Shown: positions 22,320 to 34,485 of the stretch, piece after piece
How positions within the stretch are numbered: position 1 is the first letter of the stretch
How the letters are laid out: every line of letters begins with the position of its first letter
Assembly (NCBI GenBank): GCA_022818135.1
Contig: JAFMSR010000002.1
Coordinates: forward strand, 22,129,999-22,193,998
Origin: Saxidomus purpurata
Taxonomy: Eukaryota; Mollusca; Bivalvia; Venerida; Veneridae
DNA: 64,000 nt
Direction: 5' to 3'
Made by a program: the position numbers and the translations under genes
The notes under the pieces: model-generated
What the model saw: the letters and a program-made list of their open reading frames with translations, nothing else
Databases searched by the model: none
Told to the model about the DNA's origin: nothing

Positions 22320-22711
22320 CAAAATGGTAAGCTGTTCAACTAAAAAATCTCTGCTGCACATACCTTTAAATCATTTGAGTTATGCATGTCTTGAACATCA
22401 AGTTTTAGTTTATGTATGGAAGGTATATGAATTTGAGTCATCACGTTTCTTGTTATGATATGACTCAATGCTCGCTGTGTAATTCAAAGTTAAGTCTCAG
22501 TCAAATTGGCCATACAGACATTGTTAAGTGCGGATATCAGTATCCAATGGTTATATTCCTAGCAAAATTCTGTGTTAGAAATGGGTATATGAAGCACAAT
22601 TTTGATTGTTTCTTTGTTAAATGAAGCATTATTGTATGATAAAAAATCTATTACTCAGTGTACATAAACTGTTTTTGTTTTCAGGCAGAAATCAGATAAA
22701 GAGTTTCTAAC

Positions 22712-23105
22712 ATGAGCACGCGGTTCAGATCGAAATATCCGTCACAACTGTTTTGTGGGCACGAGGCTCTTCACCAAGGGTAACTGTCCCTCGTTCCCGC
22801 AAAAACGGTTTCCTTCGGTGACGGATATTTCCATCTGAACCATATTTCTCATGATAGAAATTTTTCTTGCATACCGTCTTGCACTTTAAAGTAGATTTCT
22901 AAATGCAAACTTATCAAAATGATGCATTTTCATTATAAAATCTAATGATATCCGGACGTTGCGGTTGTGAAAGTGACATAATACTGTTTATAACATTATG
23001 TCGCTAAAAATCACGAAACTCGTCTGACATAGTAGGGGTGCCAGACCAATTTTCCGGCAACGGTAAGATCACCAGAAATGCCGATTCGATATGCAAGAAA
23101 TGTGC
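22712..23105 (+). repeat. Family F palindromic repeat, copy 1
   Basis: GTTCAGATCGAAATATCCGT at the left is answered by ACGGATATTTCCATCTGAAC about 100 bases later, so the 5' part folds back on itself around TAACTGT(C/T)(C/T)CTCG-type text. CTTGCATACCGTCTTGCACT and TTAAAGTAGATTTCTAAATG follow. A right part then reads GCCAGACCA...TTTTCCGGCA...AAATGCCGAT. All blocks recur at 33570-34485. Confidence 0.8.
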
Positions 23106-23256
23106 TTTCTTTTGTCATAGGTGAATAGTGTCTTTTAAGAATCTTTTGCTGACTGGAAGTTTCAAGGCTGTATTTCCCAAGAAAATTCTTTAAGCGCAAT
23201 TTGCAGGAGTAGCAATTTCAGTTATTTTACTTTTTATAAGCTGAACTGAGAACTTT

Positions 23257-23410
23257 ATGCTCAAGGTGAGCTATTATGATCGGATGGTGTCTGTTGTCCA
23301 TCGTCAATATATACAATTACAGCACAAACTTAAAAAATCTTGTTGTGACTTTGGCATGAAGGGGAATGGTACACTGGTGAGTGATATAGGGTCATCATGA
23401 CCCTCTTGTT
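23257..23410 (+). repeat. Degenerate short family A repeat
   Basis: A GCTCAAGGTGAGCTATTATG start and a GGTGAGTGATATAGGG-like end with GTCATCATGACCCTCTTGTT flank only about 100 bases, so nearly all internal units are gone. Confidence 0.65.
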
Positions 23411-23596
23411 ACTTTTATTTTGATCTTGTAATAAAAAGATGATCGTCTGGGTTTTTTTCATTAAAATGTTTTCTATCATCCTCGTGCAGAATTTTAAACA
23501 TTTCAGTAAGTTGTTATGCAATTTGTCAGATGAAATCAGCCAGACAGCATGTAATATAAGAGCAGGCCTGTTTTATTGCCCTAAAAATGCATTTTT

Positions 23597-24699
23597 AGCT
23601 TGAATATTCGAAGAATAAGGAGACTATTGCACTCGCCCCGGCGTCGGCGTCAGCGTCTGCGTTGGTTAAAGTTTTTTATAAAGTCAAATATCTTGAATAT
23701 TATCAAAGGTATTGACATATATATCTTTAACATCAACATCTACACCTAAGGAAACAATCCCCATAACTTTGTTTTGATTTTTGACAGATTTATGCCCCTT
23801 TTTAAATTAGAATTTTTGGTAGTTTTTTATTAAGTCAAATATCTTGAATACTATCCAAGGTCTTGACTTGAAACTCAAAATGTATCTTTACCATCAACAT
23901 CTACACCTGAGGTAACAATTCCCATAACTCTGTTTTGATTTTTGACAGACTTATGCCCCTTTTTAACTTAAAACTTTTGGTTAAAGTTTTTTATAAAGTT
24001 AAATATCTTGAATACTATCAAAGGTATTGACTTGAAACTCAATATATATCTTTACCATCAATATCTACACCTGAGGAAACAATCCCCATAACTCTGCTTT
24101 GATTTTGACAGATTTATGCCCCTTTTTAACTTAGAATTTTTGGTTAAAGATTTTTATAAAGTCAAATATCTTGAATTCTATCAAAGGTCTTGACTTGAAA
24201 CTCAAACTATATCTTTACCATCATCATCTACACCTAAGGAAACAATCCCAATAACTCTGTTTTTGATTTTTGACAGATTTATGCCCTTTTTTAACTTAGA
24301 ATTTTTTCACAGTTTTTACCAGACTGAAATACTCGAAATGGCTTATTTTTGAAATGTCATAAAATAATTATGCAGCATGCAGCAGTTATGCTTTTTTAAT
24401 TTTATGCATATCAACTTTGAAAAGTTACAAAGTTATTCATGATCAAAAATACAAGGTCCTGTATTTCTTTGAAATTATCCCCCACCCCCTCCCCTCCTCC
24501 CTCCAGTTGGCTTACAGAATCCAGGGTAAGGCTTTAAACGTAATGTACATTTACAGAGGTCTTTGAACAAGTTTCATATCTTTGACCTGAATTCTTATAG
24601 ACAATTACACAACACACCAGTTTTGTTCTTAGACAAAAAACCCATTTTACTGACAAGCTTTCGAATAGTAGAGCGTGCTGTCATGAGACAGCTCTTGTT
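23597..24699 (+). repeat. Family B subfamily repeat, copy 4
   Basis: AGCTTGAATATTCGAAGAAT and ACTCGCCCCGGCGTCGGCGT mark the start. GTAGAGCGTGCTGTCATGAG and ACAGCTCTTGTT mark the end. Between are four units of about 160 bp with AAGT(C/T)AAATATCTTGAAT, ATCAAAGGT(A/C)TTGAC and TTATGCCC(C/-)TTTTT. The units are more like each other than like those of the other family B copies. Confidence 0.85.
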
Positions 24700-24866
24700 A
24701 TAAATACTCTTTCATTATAACTCATTCAGTAATAAAGAAAGGATAATGAAACATAATGAAAATCTGTAGGAGTACATCTTCAACGTGTATTAATGTAAGT
24801 GACATCAGGAAAATAATAAGTATACATACCTCTGTTCAAAGAAAATCACTTGCTCAGCCATGTAAA

Positions 24867-25569
24867 AATGGAAGAATCTCCTCATCCGGGACCCGGACGG
24901 GGAGACCCAGAGTCTCGGCGTCCAGTTCAGCCGGACGTGGAGACAAATGGGGGGTTTTGTCCCAATGTCAGGCTCAAATGTTTATTACTTTTGAAAGCGA
25001 AACTTATGAAAATTTAATTATTTCTTAGATACTGGAGACACTGATTTCAGTCTGAAGAACTTCAGAAAATATAATTTAAATGAAAAAAATTGGTAAAAAT
25101 TAATTTAAGGGAGATGTGAAAATAAGTAAAACTTTATTGACACCAACTTAACACCTCTGGTGCTTTGCATTTAATTACCATTGTAATATGTCAGTCGCAA
25201 GTGCCCAATTAATAATATAATGTTTCGGTGTGTAGGTATGACGTGAAAACCAAAGTAAATAAGTCATAATCAATAAACGATAATTGATTTCAATAAACTA
25301 ATTTAGAAACAATCGATTGGCCATGGTGTCTTTGCATTTATTTGCTATATAGTTTTCCATTCTTATAACATATCAATAATTGATACGTTATAAGAATGGA
25401 AAACTATATAGCAAATAATTTTTATAGTATAATACGTCGGTAAACAGTGATAAAAGAATAGAGCCGGACGAGGAGACAAATACCCATCTGTTGTCTCCAC
25501 GTCTGGTTGAACCGGACGCAGAGACTCTGGGTCTCTCTGCCGGGAACTGGACATGGAGACACTTCCTTT
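24867..25569. mobile_element. Inverted-repeat DNA element with 5-bp target duplication
   Basis: The ends AATGGAAGAATCTCC and GGAGACACTTCCTTT begin inverted repeats of about 110 bp, rich in GGAGAC and CCGGACG. Key paired blocks are GAGACCCAGAGTCTC with GAGACTCTGGGTCTC, and CCGGACGTGGAGACAA with TTGTCTCCACGTCTGG. GTAAA flanks both sides (24862-24866 and 25570-25574). The GC-rich ends contrast with the AT-rich core. The short frames 24756-25028 and 25363-25615 ride on the inverted repeats, and no transposase is seen. Confidence 0.75.
25338..25418. repeat. Near-perfect 81-bp palindrome
   Basis: TTATTTGCTATATAGTTTTC and CATTCTTATAAC are answered exactly by GTTATAAGAATG and GAAAACTATATAGCAAATAA. 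The arms are 32 bp and the central TATCAATAATTGATA is itself palindromic. It is nested in the right half of the element at 24867-25569. Confidence 0.9.
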
Positions 25570-26130
25570 GTAAATACCTTAAGTTTGTTGTTACTGTTAT
25601 TATAATTGTAAACATTCCATTTTTATGTTTCTTGATACATTTCAGGAAGCATTAATGTTACGTTAATATGTTTCTTGTCGTAAATCAGGTATTGGCTTGA
25701 AATGACTTATATCTAAGGATACTTCTGCAATGTTTAGATACTTAAATTTTGTAAGACTTAATTTACGAAACTTCAGCTCCAACGTTGTATATTAAAACGA
25801 GAATTTGGTTGGGGATAAATAGATTTTAACAAGTTAATGATTTCTGTAGTGTTCTGAGCTCCCATTTCATGACATTTATACAGTAAAATAATAGTTATAA
25901 AACAGGGTTTCGATAATTTGGTCAACTCAATCGGTTCAGGCCGAGTCTTTGACATTATTGATGTTGCAAATCATGTTACCCCACCCACTTAGGCAATACT
26001 TTCTTGTTTTATCATGCAGTTTTACAGACTGTGATAAAGAATTCATTTCATGATGACATTGATTTACGTGTATTTCGAAAAGAAATACAAACAACTAATA
26101 TCTGCCAAGTTCAGCCAATTTGAAATTTAT

Positions 26131-26505
26131 CGGTGCATAGAATGACCGAAAAAGACCGAAAACGACTTAAAAACAATTTGTGAAGACCGAAAACAACTTT
26201 TTTTTAAAAGTATATATAGCTTGCAGTTAAAATGAAGAAATTTGTAAATATTTTATTACAAATCAAGTAAAATGATCGAAAAACAAATATTGCAGACTGA
26301 AAACTTTCTGAATTAGCACTCCAGATTTTGTAATGGATGCGGCAAGGGAACTTATCAAAACAGACAAAAATTTATTCACTACATACAAATTCCTTCATTT
26401 ATTTGATACTTAAGTTACAAATCTTACATTATCTTTTGAAAAAAAAAGCTGTTTTTGGTAAACATAAACTGTTTTTCGGTTCTTATTCGGTCATCCTATG
26501 CACCC
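26131..26505. mobile_element. Short inverted-repeat DNA element with 9-bp target duplication
   Basis: The termini are CGGTGCATAGAATGACCGAA and TTCGGTCATCCTATGCACCC, with inverted similarity for about 40 bp. GAAATTTAT flanks both sides (26122-26130 and 26506-26514). A 9-bp duplication suggests a Mutator-like or related element, though termini alone do not prove it. The frame at 26337-26537 crosses the right end and is not a gene. Confidence 0.8.
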
Positions 26506-26514
26506 GAAATTTAT

Positions 26515-28946
26515 GGAGAAAATGTTTCCAGTTATAACCTATAAACATAAAGGTACCTAAAAAGTACTTGCACTCCAAGCTGTGAGAAAAACAAATTATG
26601 GATTACTGCTTGGAAGAAAAAGAAGAATGAAAAAAATTCCATCGTTAATAGTTTTGTACTTTCATTTAGAGAAGACTGATTTAATATTGTCACGAACTAA
26701 AATCCAGGAGTGTTTGAGTTGAAGTTGAACTATTTATACGGTAAATTCATATGACTAAGATCAAGTACTTCCACTGCAATCCTCGAAATGATTTTAAATG
26801 ATATTTTTAAAAGGTCAAGAGGAGTCTGTTTAATGTCAAAACTTAGGGAAATTATGCCAAATATTAATATCGTCCTTCTCACCCCTTCACCTGAATTTAG
26901 ACCCCGTAGTCCCAAACTTGTTGTGAAATTTAAAATATTTTAGTTTGACAAAGATTCACCTGCCATAATGCTCCAATTACAGTATCAATAGATAGATAGA
27001 ATCGGGTAGGCTAAAGCAGTAATTAATTTTCACAACATTAAGCCGTTTTTGATAGTATTGTAAAGATTTTATACATGTACTGTCAATTAGAGTAATCGTT
27101 AAGGATTTGATTGTATTAGTGTTTCAGTTTGTACGTATTCTAAACTGTGGACACGAGAGGTTATTGGAAGGACGACTGTTTGTTACAGTAATCAGAAATA
27201 AAACAATTGTGTAATATAAATTAAACTGTGTTCGTTACTTGATAATTTGTTATATTCATAATTATGACATTATTTGACAGAAGAAAAGTAATGGCATCTT
27301 AATATGCTGAAGGCAAGGCTGTTAAAGAATGTTTTCCTATCAAAAACCGTTTTGAAATCTATCATGTTTTGTACTATAATTACTATTTTGTCTGCCATGT
27401 CTGGCAGTTGTGTGTGAAACATGCATTTTCACCGTTTTTGCTTTAGTGGGAACATTCTTAGCTTTCAGAGAGAACAGGTTAAACCAATACGGACAAACTG
27501 ATGTAGTTTGACCCTGTTGACCAGAATGACAGTTAGGAATCATGTCTCAGTCATCTTTGCGTCCACTGTTTGTCACGCTTCTTATTTCTACGTAAGAGAT
27601 TGACGTCAAACTTGAAAGATATATACATGTAGATAACAATAAGGAGAAGTACAGAACACTAGACTTTAAATTAAGATAAAGATTCAAAGTACATTTGTGT
27701 AATCAAAGAATTACATTTCTTTGAGAATGTGTTTGTCCAGAAAATATAGTGATCTCTATCTAATAATTACATTTTTGACAGTCAAACAAATTTTTATATC
27801 ATTTGAAATATTTAGTTGTCATGTGTCTCAAAATGTTCTATTCATACCTTCAGATTTATTTATTTAAATTTGCTTAATATTTTTCACCAGTTAAGGTTTC
27901 TGACACATCTACCAGCATTCGGCACATATGTTCCTTGGGACATGTTTAATTAACATAAAGATTTACTTCATTTGCGATAGAAATTTGCGTTTGACATAGT
28001 GCAAAGTTTTTGATGTGGTTTCAGTATTTTGAACTACCGTAGCATGGCCTAATATAATGCTTGTCCCATCAATTTGTTAATATGTGTTATGGCCTGGCCA
28101 GATAAATGCAAATATGCAAAGGCTTCAATCATAACTTTTTGCCATACGTAATTTATCTTGCCAGTATTTGAATCACGTTAATTTCTCAGTTTACTACTCT
28201 GTGTAATGTTTTTTGGTAAACAGGCATTTAGTTAACATTTGCCTATGCTTATTTGTTCATGTAACTTCTATTTCAATTCTTTCAAAAATATTTTTTCATT
28301 TAACATTTAGAACTTTCTTAACTATTACTTACAAGTGTAACATTTTACTGCACCTTCATAGACATATAGTTATGGGATGATATATTTTCTAGGATATCAG
28401 ACTACCAAGTGAGATAACTCTTGACTGATTTTAATTCAAGTCATGGCAAAATATAACATCACAGAAAGGTTAGTTAACATGATCCTTAACCTTTTTTGAA
28501 CACATGTGAGCGATAAAAGTCCATTCTGGCCTTGTTGTTTGAGTCAGCATTTTTTGTAACAATATTTGATATTCTATCTTTTTTGTACATGTATAATAAA
28601 AATAATGTAGGAATTGCAAGTGTTTCCGCATTTGCAGTTTGACAAAAACACTTTTACTGGTTTTACTATGCAAAGATTGTACCCGGTCCGGTGAAAAGCG
28701 GACACATCGTGGATTTGTCCTTTTTACGCGTATTGAAAGTACATATGGCCTAATATACAGAATTTATACAAACTGAATAACGACCTTTATTGCAAATAAG
28801 GTTTTTCGAAGTAAAACATATTATTTTCATTACTTCGATGTAATATCCTTTGGAAGTGTTTTCTGCTGATTTTTCTTTGAAAAATGCTTTTAAATTAGTT
28901 CAGTTACAATTTTTGAGCGCTGTAGGGCTTTCATAGACCTCTTTTT
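26515..28946. other. AT-rich stretch with no gene recognised
   Basis: I see no convincing exon, RNA gene or bounded transposon. Near 28400-28541 there is a decayed family A-like end (GTGAGCGATAAAAGTCCATT, then CTGGCCTTGTTGTT). The frames at 26730-26915, 27340-27543 and 28470-28673 have no family resemblance. Confidence 0.5.
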
Positions 28947-29396
28947 AGCTCACCTGGCTTTGAGCTTTTTAGGATGGATGATTGTCTGTCAAATGACATC
29001 TCTGAAACCACTGGGCCAATGTTAATGAAACTATACAGGGATGTTCCTTGTAAGAAGCTCCACCAAAATTGTTCAAAGAATTCCATTCCATGCAGAACTC
29101 TGGTTGCTATGGCAACAAATAGGAAAAACTTTAAAAATCTTCTTCTCTGAAACCACAAGGCTTAGAGCTTAGACATTCGGCATGTAGCATTGTCTAGTAG
29201 ACCTCTACCAAGTTTGTTCAAATTATGACCCCCGGGTCAAAATTGACCCCGCGCTGGTGGTCACTTAGTTTTGCATAGGCTAATGTAGGAAAAACTTTAA
29301 AAATCTTCTTCTCTGAAACCACAAGGCTTAGAGCTTAGATATTTGGCATGTAGCATTGTCTAGTGGACCTCTACCAAGATTGTTCAAACTATGACC
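28947..29396 (+). repeat. Family A repeat, copy 5 (3'-truncated)
   Basis: It has the AGCTCACCTGGCTTTGAGC start and two internal units (GGCTTAGAGCTTAG..., GGTCAAAATTGACCCC). It stops within a unit, without the GGCCCTCTTGTT end. The frame at 28931-29158 on the other strand is repeat-derived. Confidence 0.82.
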
Positions 29397-31296
29397 TTCT
29401 ATCTACATTATCATTTTAAAAATTCCTTATCTAAACATGCTTGGCGTTATAACTATCATGATGATATTCTCTTTTTGTCTTGTTCTCTTGTATATTACCG
29501 GTACTATTCTCATATCAGGTTATAATTTCTTTCATAGAAATTGCAGATGCAAAAAGATACATTTAGGCAAAGTTATTTGTGTTTTCAGTTTAACAGAAGA
29601 TGTATTGAAACATTGTTTCGAAAAATTCGTGTTTTGTAGACTCTGTCAGAATATGATCATTTCTCTTAAGCTGTTCACTCAACAAACTGTCTCTTAAAAC
29701 CCACGAATGACTGATTCTACGGTCCAAAATAAAGATGGAAAAGTCTGTTTCAAACATTTACTAGCAGGTTAAAAGTTAAGTTAGAATATTTTTTTCCAAT
29801 TTACTATAAATAAAACTGAATGAGAGTTGAACCCGTCCAAAATGAGGCCTTACAAGGCTGAGACTGTGTGTTGTCTTACAATTAGACATAACCCTGTTCC
29901 AATTCCCTGAAATTGTTCATTTAAACTAGCAGAAATGAGTTGCTAGTGTTGTTATAGCAAGGCCTATGATCCCTAGATATTATTTCAACTAAATTGCGCA
30001 AATGCTCAATTTCATTCCCCGGCCAATTAGTTTTTTTTAGTTTGACCGCATTTAATGAATAAATTCAGATTTGAAAAGTCACATTACATTATGACATTTA
30101 TCTTATGCAATATGTGATATGAACTTTACGTCATTATGAACGGGCTATATTTTTTATCTTCATATTGTATCAGACAGTACAGAAACTGGTTGTTGCCATT
30201 GAAAAGATTTGTATTCATCACAGAATAATAGTATAGTGTTCACTCGGAGAAAACAATGTTATATTCATTATTTCTATGTATTTTATTATTGTTGAAGAAA
30301 ATGTATATTGCATAAATTAAAAAATAAACATAGTGTGAAAGATTAAATTGTTATTTTCCTTTTCTTATGGACAGTAAATGGTAGTCATACACACGTTTTT
30401 TCAGGGGAATGTCTAATTACCAAACATGAGTCATGTCCTCGATTGGAGCATATCGATCATGAGTGATTGTTATTTTATTGAAGGAAAATATTAAGTTTTT
30501 ATTGTTAAATTTGATAATAAACACAAATGACACATGCATACCAAAGATATGGAATCAATTAATTCATATAATTTCAAAAGGCATATAAGTTGATTCTTGT
30601 TCGTGAACCAGGTTCCGACAACGAACATGAGTTATTATTATAAATATTACAAAATATTCCACTATTACAGTTGATAATAATATTAAAGTTATATACTGAA
30701 TGTATATCACTTTAGACGTTAGAAACTATTTTTGGCTTCTGAAAATTCTATCTATTAGTGTGCATGCTTTGATACGCTTGGATTGGCATTGTTATGAATG
30801 AAGTAACGTGATTCAAACAAATCGTTGTAAAATTTGCTACACTTCTGACATCGCCTGTAATAACAGCAACACCAAAATAATACGAATAGTGTTTTAATGG
30901 AGGAGTAATAAAGAACAGTCAAATTCTACAGAATGCACGGAATGCTACGAGTACAAAGCAGCGAGTTCATGGTAGTGCAATGAATAATACACCTTCGAAG
31001 ATTTTTTGTGTGTTTAAATTAACTTGTTAGAATGGAAATATCATGTTTCTAGTTTGAGTGATATACTGCTCAGTGATATCGATGTCTCAGGCCTGCGGTC
31101 GTGGTGATTAGATTACTATGCATCTAAACTCCACACACTGATATACTAACCGGTATGTCACTGAAAAGTAAAATTTATTTCCTAAATTAGCGCTAACAAT
31201 TATGTCGATATAATTGGATTAAATAAAATACAATCTACATGTGTAATAAAATTTGTTTAATCCATGAAAAACGTTATAATAATATTTATATAATAA
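29397..31296. other. AT-rich stretch with no feature recognised
   Basis: The frame at 29437-29697 (+) begins with a hydrophobic stretch and is Cys-rich, but shows no known domain, splice context or conserved pattern, so it is not called as a gene. Nothing else was supported in this interval. Confidence 0.5.
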
Positions 31297-32285
31297 TTGT
31301 CTCCCACTTTGTGATGGGAGACACATTGATGTCAAATTGGTGGGAACTGTCTGTCTGTCTTCTCCTCCTGAAGTGACGTTTTTTGGTGAAAGTACAGAAA
31401 CTGCGAGTTGGCTTTTGTTGCTAATGGGGTGCACCCAGACAGCAACCTATCTGAACGTTCCTTTGGCTCTACACTCCCCATAAAAGCAATAAAAAATAAC
31501 CCTGGAATTTAACGGTTTTTGTTAGCTGTCTGAGAATAAAGTATGCAATAAAAAACAACACATGCATTTGGACATCGCACCACAAAAGTTAAATGGACAA
31601 TTTTGAGAATCCCAGAAAGATTTTGAAAATGAAATTTAAAGCATTACCTCCCTTTGTTTCTCATTAGTACCCCGTAAATGTGTCATGTTTAGATTTGTAA
31701 GAACCCCGTATGCTTAGATAAAATTGCACACCAGAAATATTGTTTGTACTCTGCACCCCACATGCAAGAAAGCCCACAATGTCCCTTGAGGGAGTCCGTC
31801 CGTCTGTCACAAAGTTTGTCTGGGCAACTTCTCCTAAATGCCTGCATGTATTTTACTGAAATTTGATAGAAATGTTAAGTACCAAGTGTAGTTGTGTATA
31901 TCGTCAGCATTTTACAGTTCATTGAATTTTGAATAATTTATGGAACTTTGAAGATATTTGGTGAACTTAAATGACATCCTGATATTTAGTAAAACCTTTT
32001 CCCGCTACTTTACCCCTTCCCGTATTTTCATAAAACATTGCAGGAAGTATCAGTATGAAGTATAGATGTGCATACTATAATTTGGGGTCACCTGTTCAAA
32101 GTTCAAAGTCACAAGGACATGAAAACTTAAAATCTTGTCCGTGCTTCTCCAAAACCCCTTGCTGGATTTTCATAAAATTTTGCCAGAAGCATCAGAATGA
32201 AGTCTAGCTTAGCACATTATGATATGGGATATTTTGCTCAAAGGTTAAGGTTAAAGGGGTGGGAGACGTTCGTTTTCTTTTGTGG
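31297..32285 (+). repeat. Family D repeat with GGGAGAC hairpin ends
   Basis: It begins with the hairpin TGTCTCCCACTTTGTGATGG + GAGACA. It contains three imperfect units (CCNNTGCNGGATTTTCATAAAA, GCA(G/T)(G/C)AA(G/T)TATCAG, ATGAAGT(A/C)TAG) and ends in GGGGTGGGAGACGTTCG. It has the same general design as families A-C: a short inverted start and end around tandem units. Confidence 0.7.
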
Positions 32286-32729
32286 CAAAACAGTCTATAA
32301 TAAAAATCTATAAAATATTGTTCATTAAGCAGGAAAATACTCTGTCACAGTTGCTGTTTACACTGAAAATTTTCATGTCATAATTCATGTTGATGATAGC
32401 GAACATGGTTATACCATCCTATACTCGATAATAAAGTCTTCCTGAAATAAACTTTAGAGCCTTTTCTGTCTGATGACTTTGTATATATTACTAATTTAAA
32501 TGGAAACATATATTTTGTGGAGTGTCGGATTAAAAACTCTTGTTCCTTACTTATATATAATATCCATGAACACGAATCGCTCCTGTACTTTGAAATTATA
32601 CGCTATAAAATGAATTTAAGGGTTTGTTTTTAGTTTTCATAATTATCACTTTTGGATGTCTAAACGATTTTCCAGCATCTTACATGTTAGAATAGTTATC
32701 ACACTCCTGACTAACACTTATAAAATATG

Positions 32730-32922
32730 CCCAAGATGATGTGTCGCGTGCAAAACCTACGTCCCTACCTCAAAGGTCAAGGTCACACTTAGAGTTTGAA
32801 GGTAATGTCATGCATGGAAGGATTTTAAAATTACATGGCACAATTATTGAGCACATGGAGAGGACACAGACTGTGAGACACCTCTTTCGGGGGCATTTGT
32901 CACTTATGAGGGACAGCTCTTG
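32730..32922 (+). repeat. Family C repeat, truncated copy
   Basis: It carries one unit (GTGTCGCGTG, GTCCCTACCTCAAAGGTCAA) and the family end (GACACAGACTGTGAGACACC, GTCACTTATGAGGGACAGCT, CTTG). The opposite-strand frame 32770-33162 lies over this repeat and its flank and is not supported as a gene. Confidence 0.85.
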
Positions 32923-33559
32923 ATTATTATAAAATTGTTTTAAGCAAGTGTTTTTGCCCAAGAACACACCTGAAACAGTCAATTTTTTTAATTCTACAGA
33001 CGCCATTTTCACGAATTCCACAGTGACTTTTACCTTGCATAGTAAAACCTTTGAATCAAGGGGGCATATACGTGTTTTACAAACAGCTCTTGTTGAAAAA
33101 GCTGTAGTGGGTCTGAAAAGATCCCTAAAGTTTCGGGAGTCAAGGTAACCAAATGCTCGCAATCTTGTTAGCCTTGCCTGCTATGTTTCCTTTATACGAG
33201 TGTCATCTTCTCTCAGCAGTCTGCTGTACGGCCTCTTAAAAATCCATAATGTTAGGAAGTTATATGTTTTAATGTACGCATGACAAATGCAAACCAAGAT
33301 ATTTTAGGTCCAGTAAGGGTCATCAATTATCAAGCAAGCCTGTCTTGTAGCAAGACGCCGGCCTTAACCTGGGTCTAAAGGGTATGCATCTATAGCGTCA
33401 TGTCTCTGTTGGACCCTGTCAGTGGCCTTGACATGGGTCTAGAGGATATGGATCAGAATAAAGTACCCAAGTTTCGGTCCTACCATTTATAAATTTAGAA
33501 TGGTAGTACGAGTTTAACATTCCTGTTACATAGCTACTTGAGTTTTGTTTTTGAAATCG

Positions 33560-34485
33560 GCAATAATAGTTTCTGTCATGAGCACGAGGTTCAGATCGAA
33601 ATATCCGTCATCGAGGGTAACTGTTTTGGCGGGAACGAGGCTCTGCCGAGTTCCCGTAAAAAAGTCACCCGAGGTGACGGATATTTCCATCAGAGCCAAG
33701 TGTTTCATGATGGAAACTTTTTCTTGCATACCGTCTTGCACTTTAAAGTAGATTTCTAAATGCAAACTTATCAAAATGATGAATTATCATGAAAAACAAA
33801 CGATTTTCCGACGTTGAAATTTGGGAAATTGACGTCACAATGTTTATACGGGCGAAGCCCGACCATAGGTAAACGTGTGTACGAGTATTTAATTGAATAC
33901 TGAAAGCAATAAAATTAATGAATTCACGATTACCCATGGAAGATTTCAATTTGTCCGCACCCATGGACGATACGATAACATACTTATAACGATGCACCGT
34001 CTGTACGCAATCGCAACGTCTCGGCAGAATGAAGGGTAAGGAAATTTGCCGAAGACTTCCGATTGCGTCTACAGGTACTCTGTTGTTGTTGTCATTAAAT
34101 GTCTGCAATTTTTGTGTTTGAAAACGCAACACTTCAGCTTTGTACTTTGAAATATAAAGAGATCATATTTATACACATTCCTAAAGTTTGATGCTCTTTC
34201 TTGTGACGCCATAAAAAGCACCATTTCTTTTCGCAATCAACCCTCGATGCATGACTCTATGGATATTCGTGACCAATAATTTTCGGAATTTGAACCGTTT
34301 TTGCGTCCCCTGAAAATTCGTACCATTTCTAAAATTATGCTTTCGCCCGCTATAGGTATTGCCTATTTTCATATTAACGTTACTTCATAAGTAAAAAGAG
34401 AATCGTCTGGCATAGGAGGGATGGCAGACCAGTTTTTCCGGCATGGGCAAAATCACCGGAAATGCCGATACGATATGCAAAAACA
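33560..34485 (+). repeat. Family F palindromic repeat, longest copy
   Basis: The 5' part folds back: GTTCAGATCGAAATATCCGT with TCATCGAGGGTAACTGTTTT, against CACCCGAGGTGACGGATATT with TCCATC, around a central CGGGAACGAGGCTCTGCCGA. CTTGCATACCGTCTTGCACT and TTAAAGTAGATTTCTAAATG follow. The block shared with 1-235 comes next (CATAAAAAGCACCATTTCTT), then CCGGCATGGGCAAAATCACC. Frames of 63-129 residues on the - strand (33526-33774, 33743-34132, 34181-34372) have no domain I recognise. Confidence 0.8.

Noticed and set aside
32770..33162. 130-residue - strand frame
   Set aside because: It overlaps the end of a family C repeat and its flank; no domain or splice context.
33743..34132. 129-residue - strand frame in family F
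   Set aside because: I looked for a transposase or known domain and saw none; the matching part of the other copies is broken. Kept only as part of the repeat.
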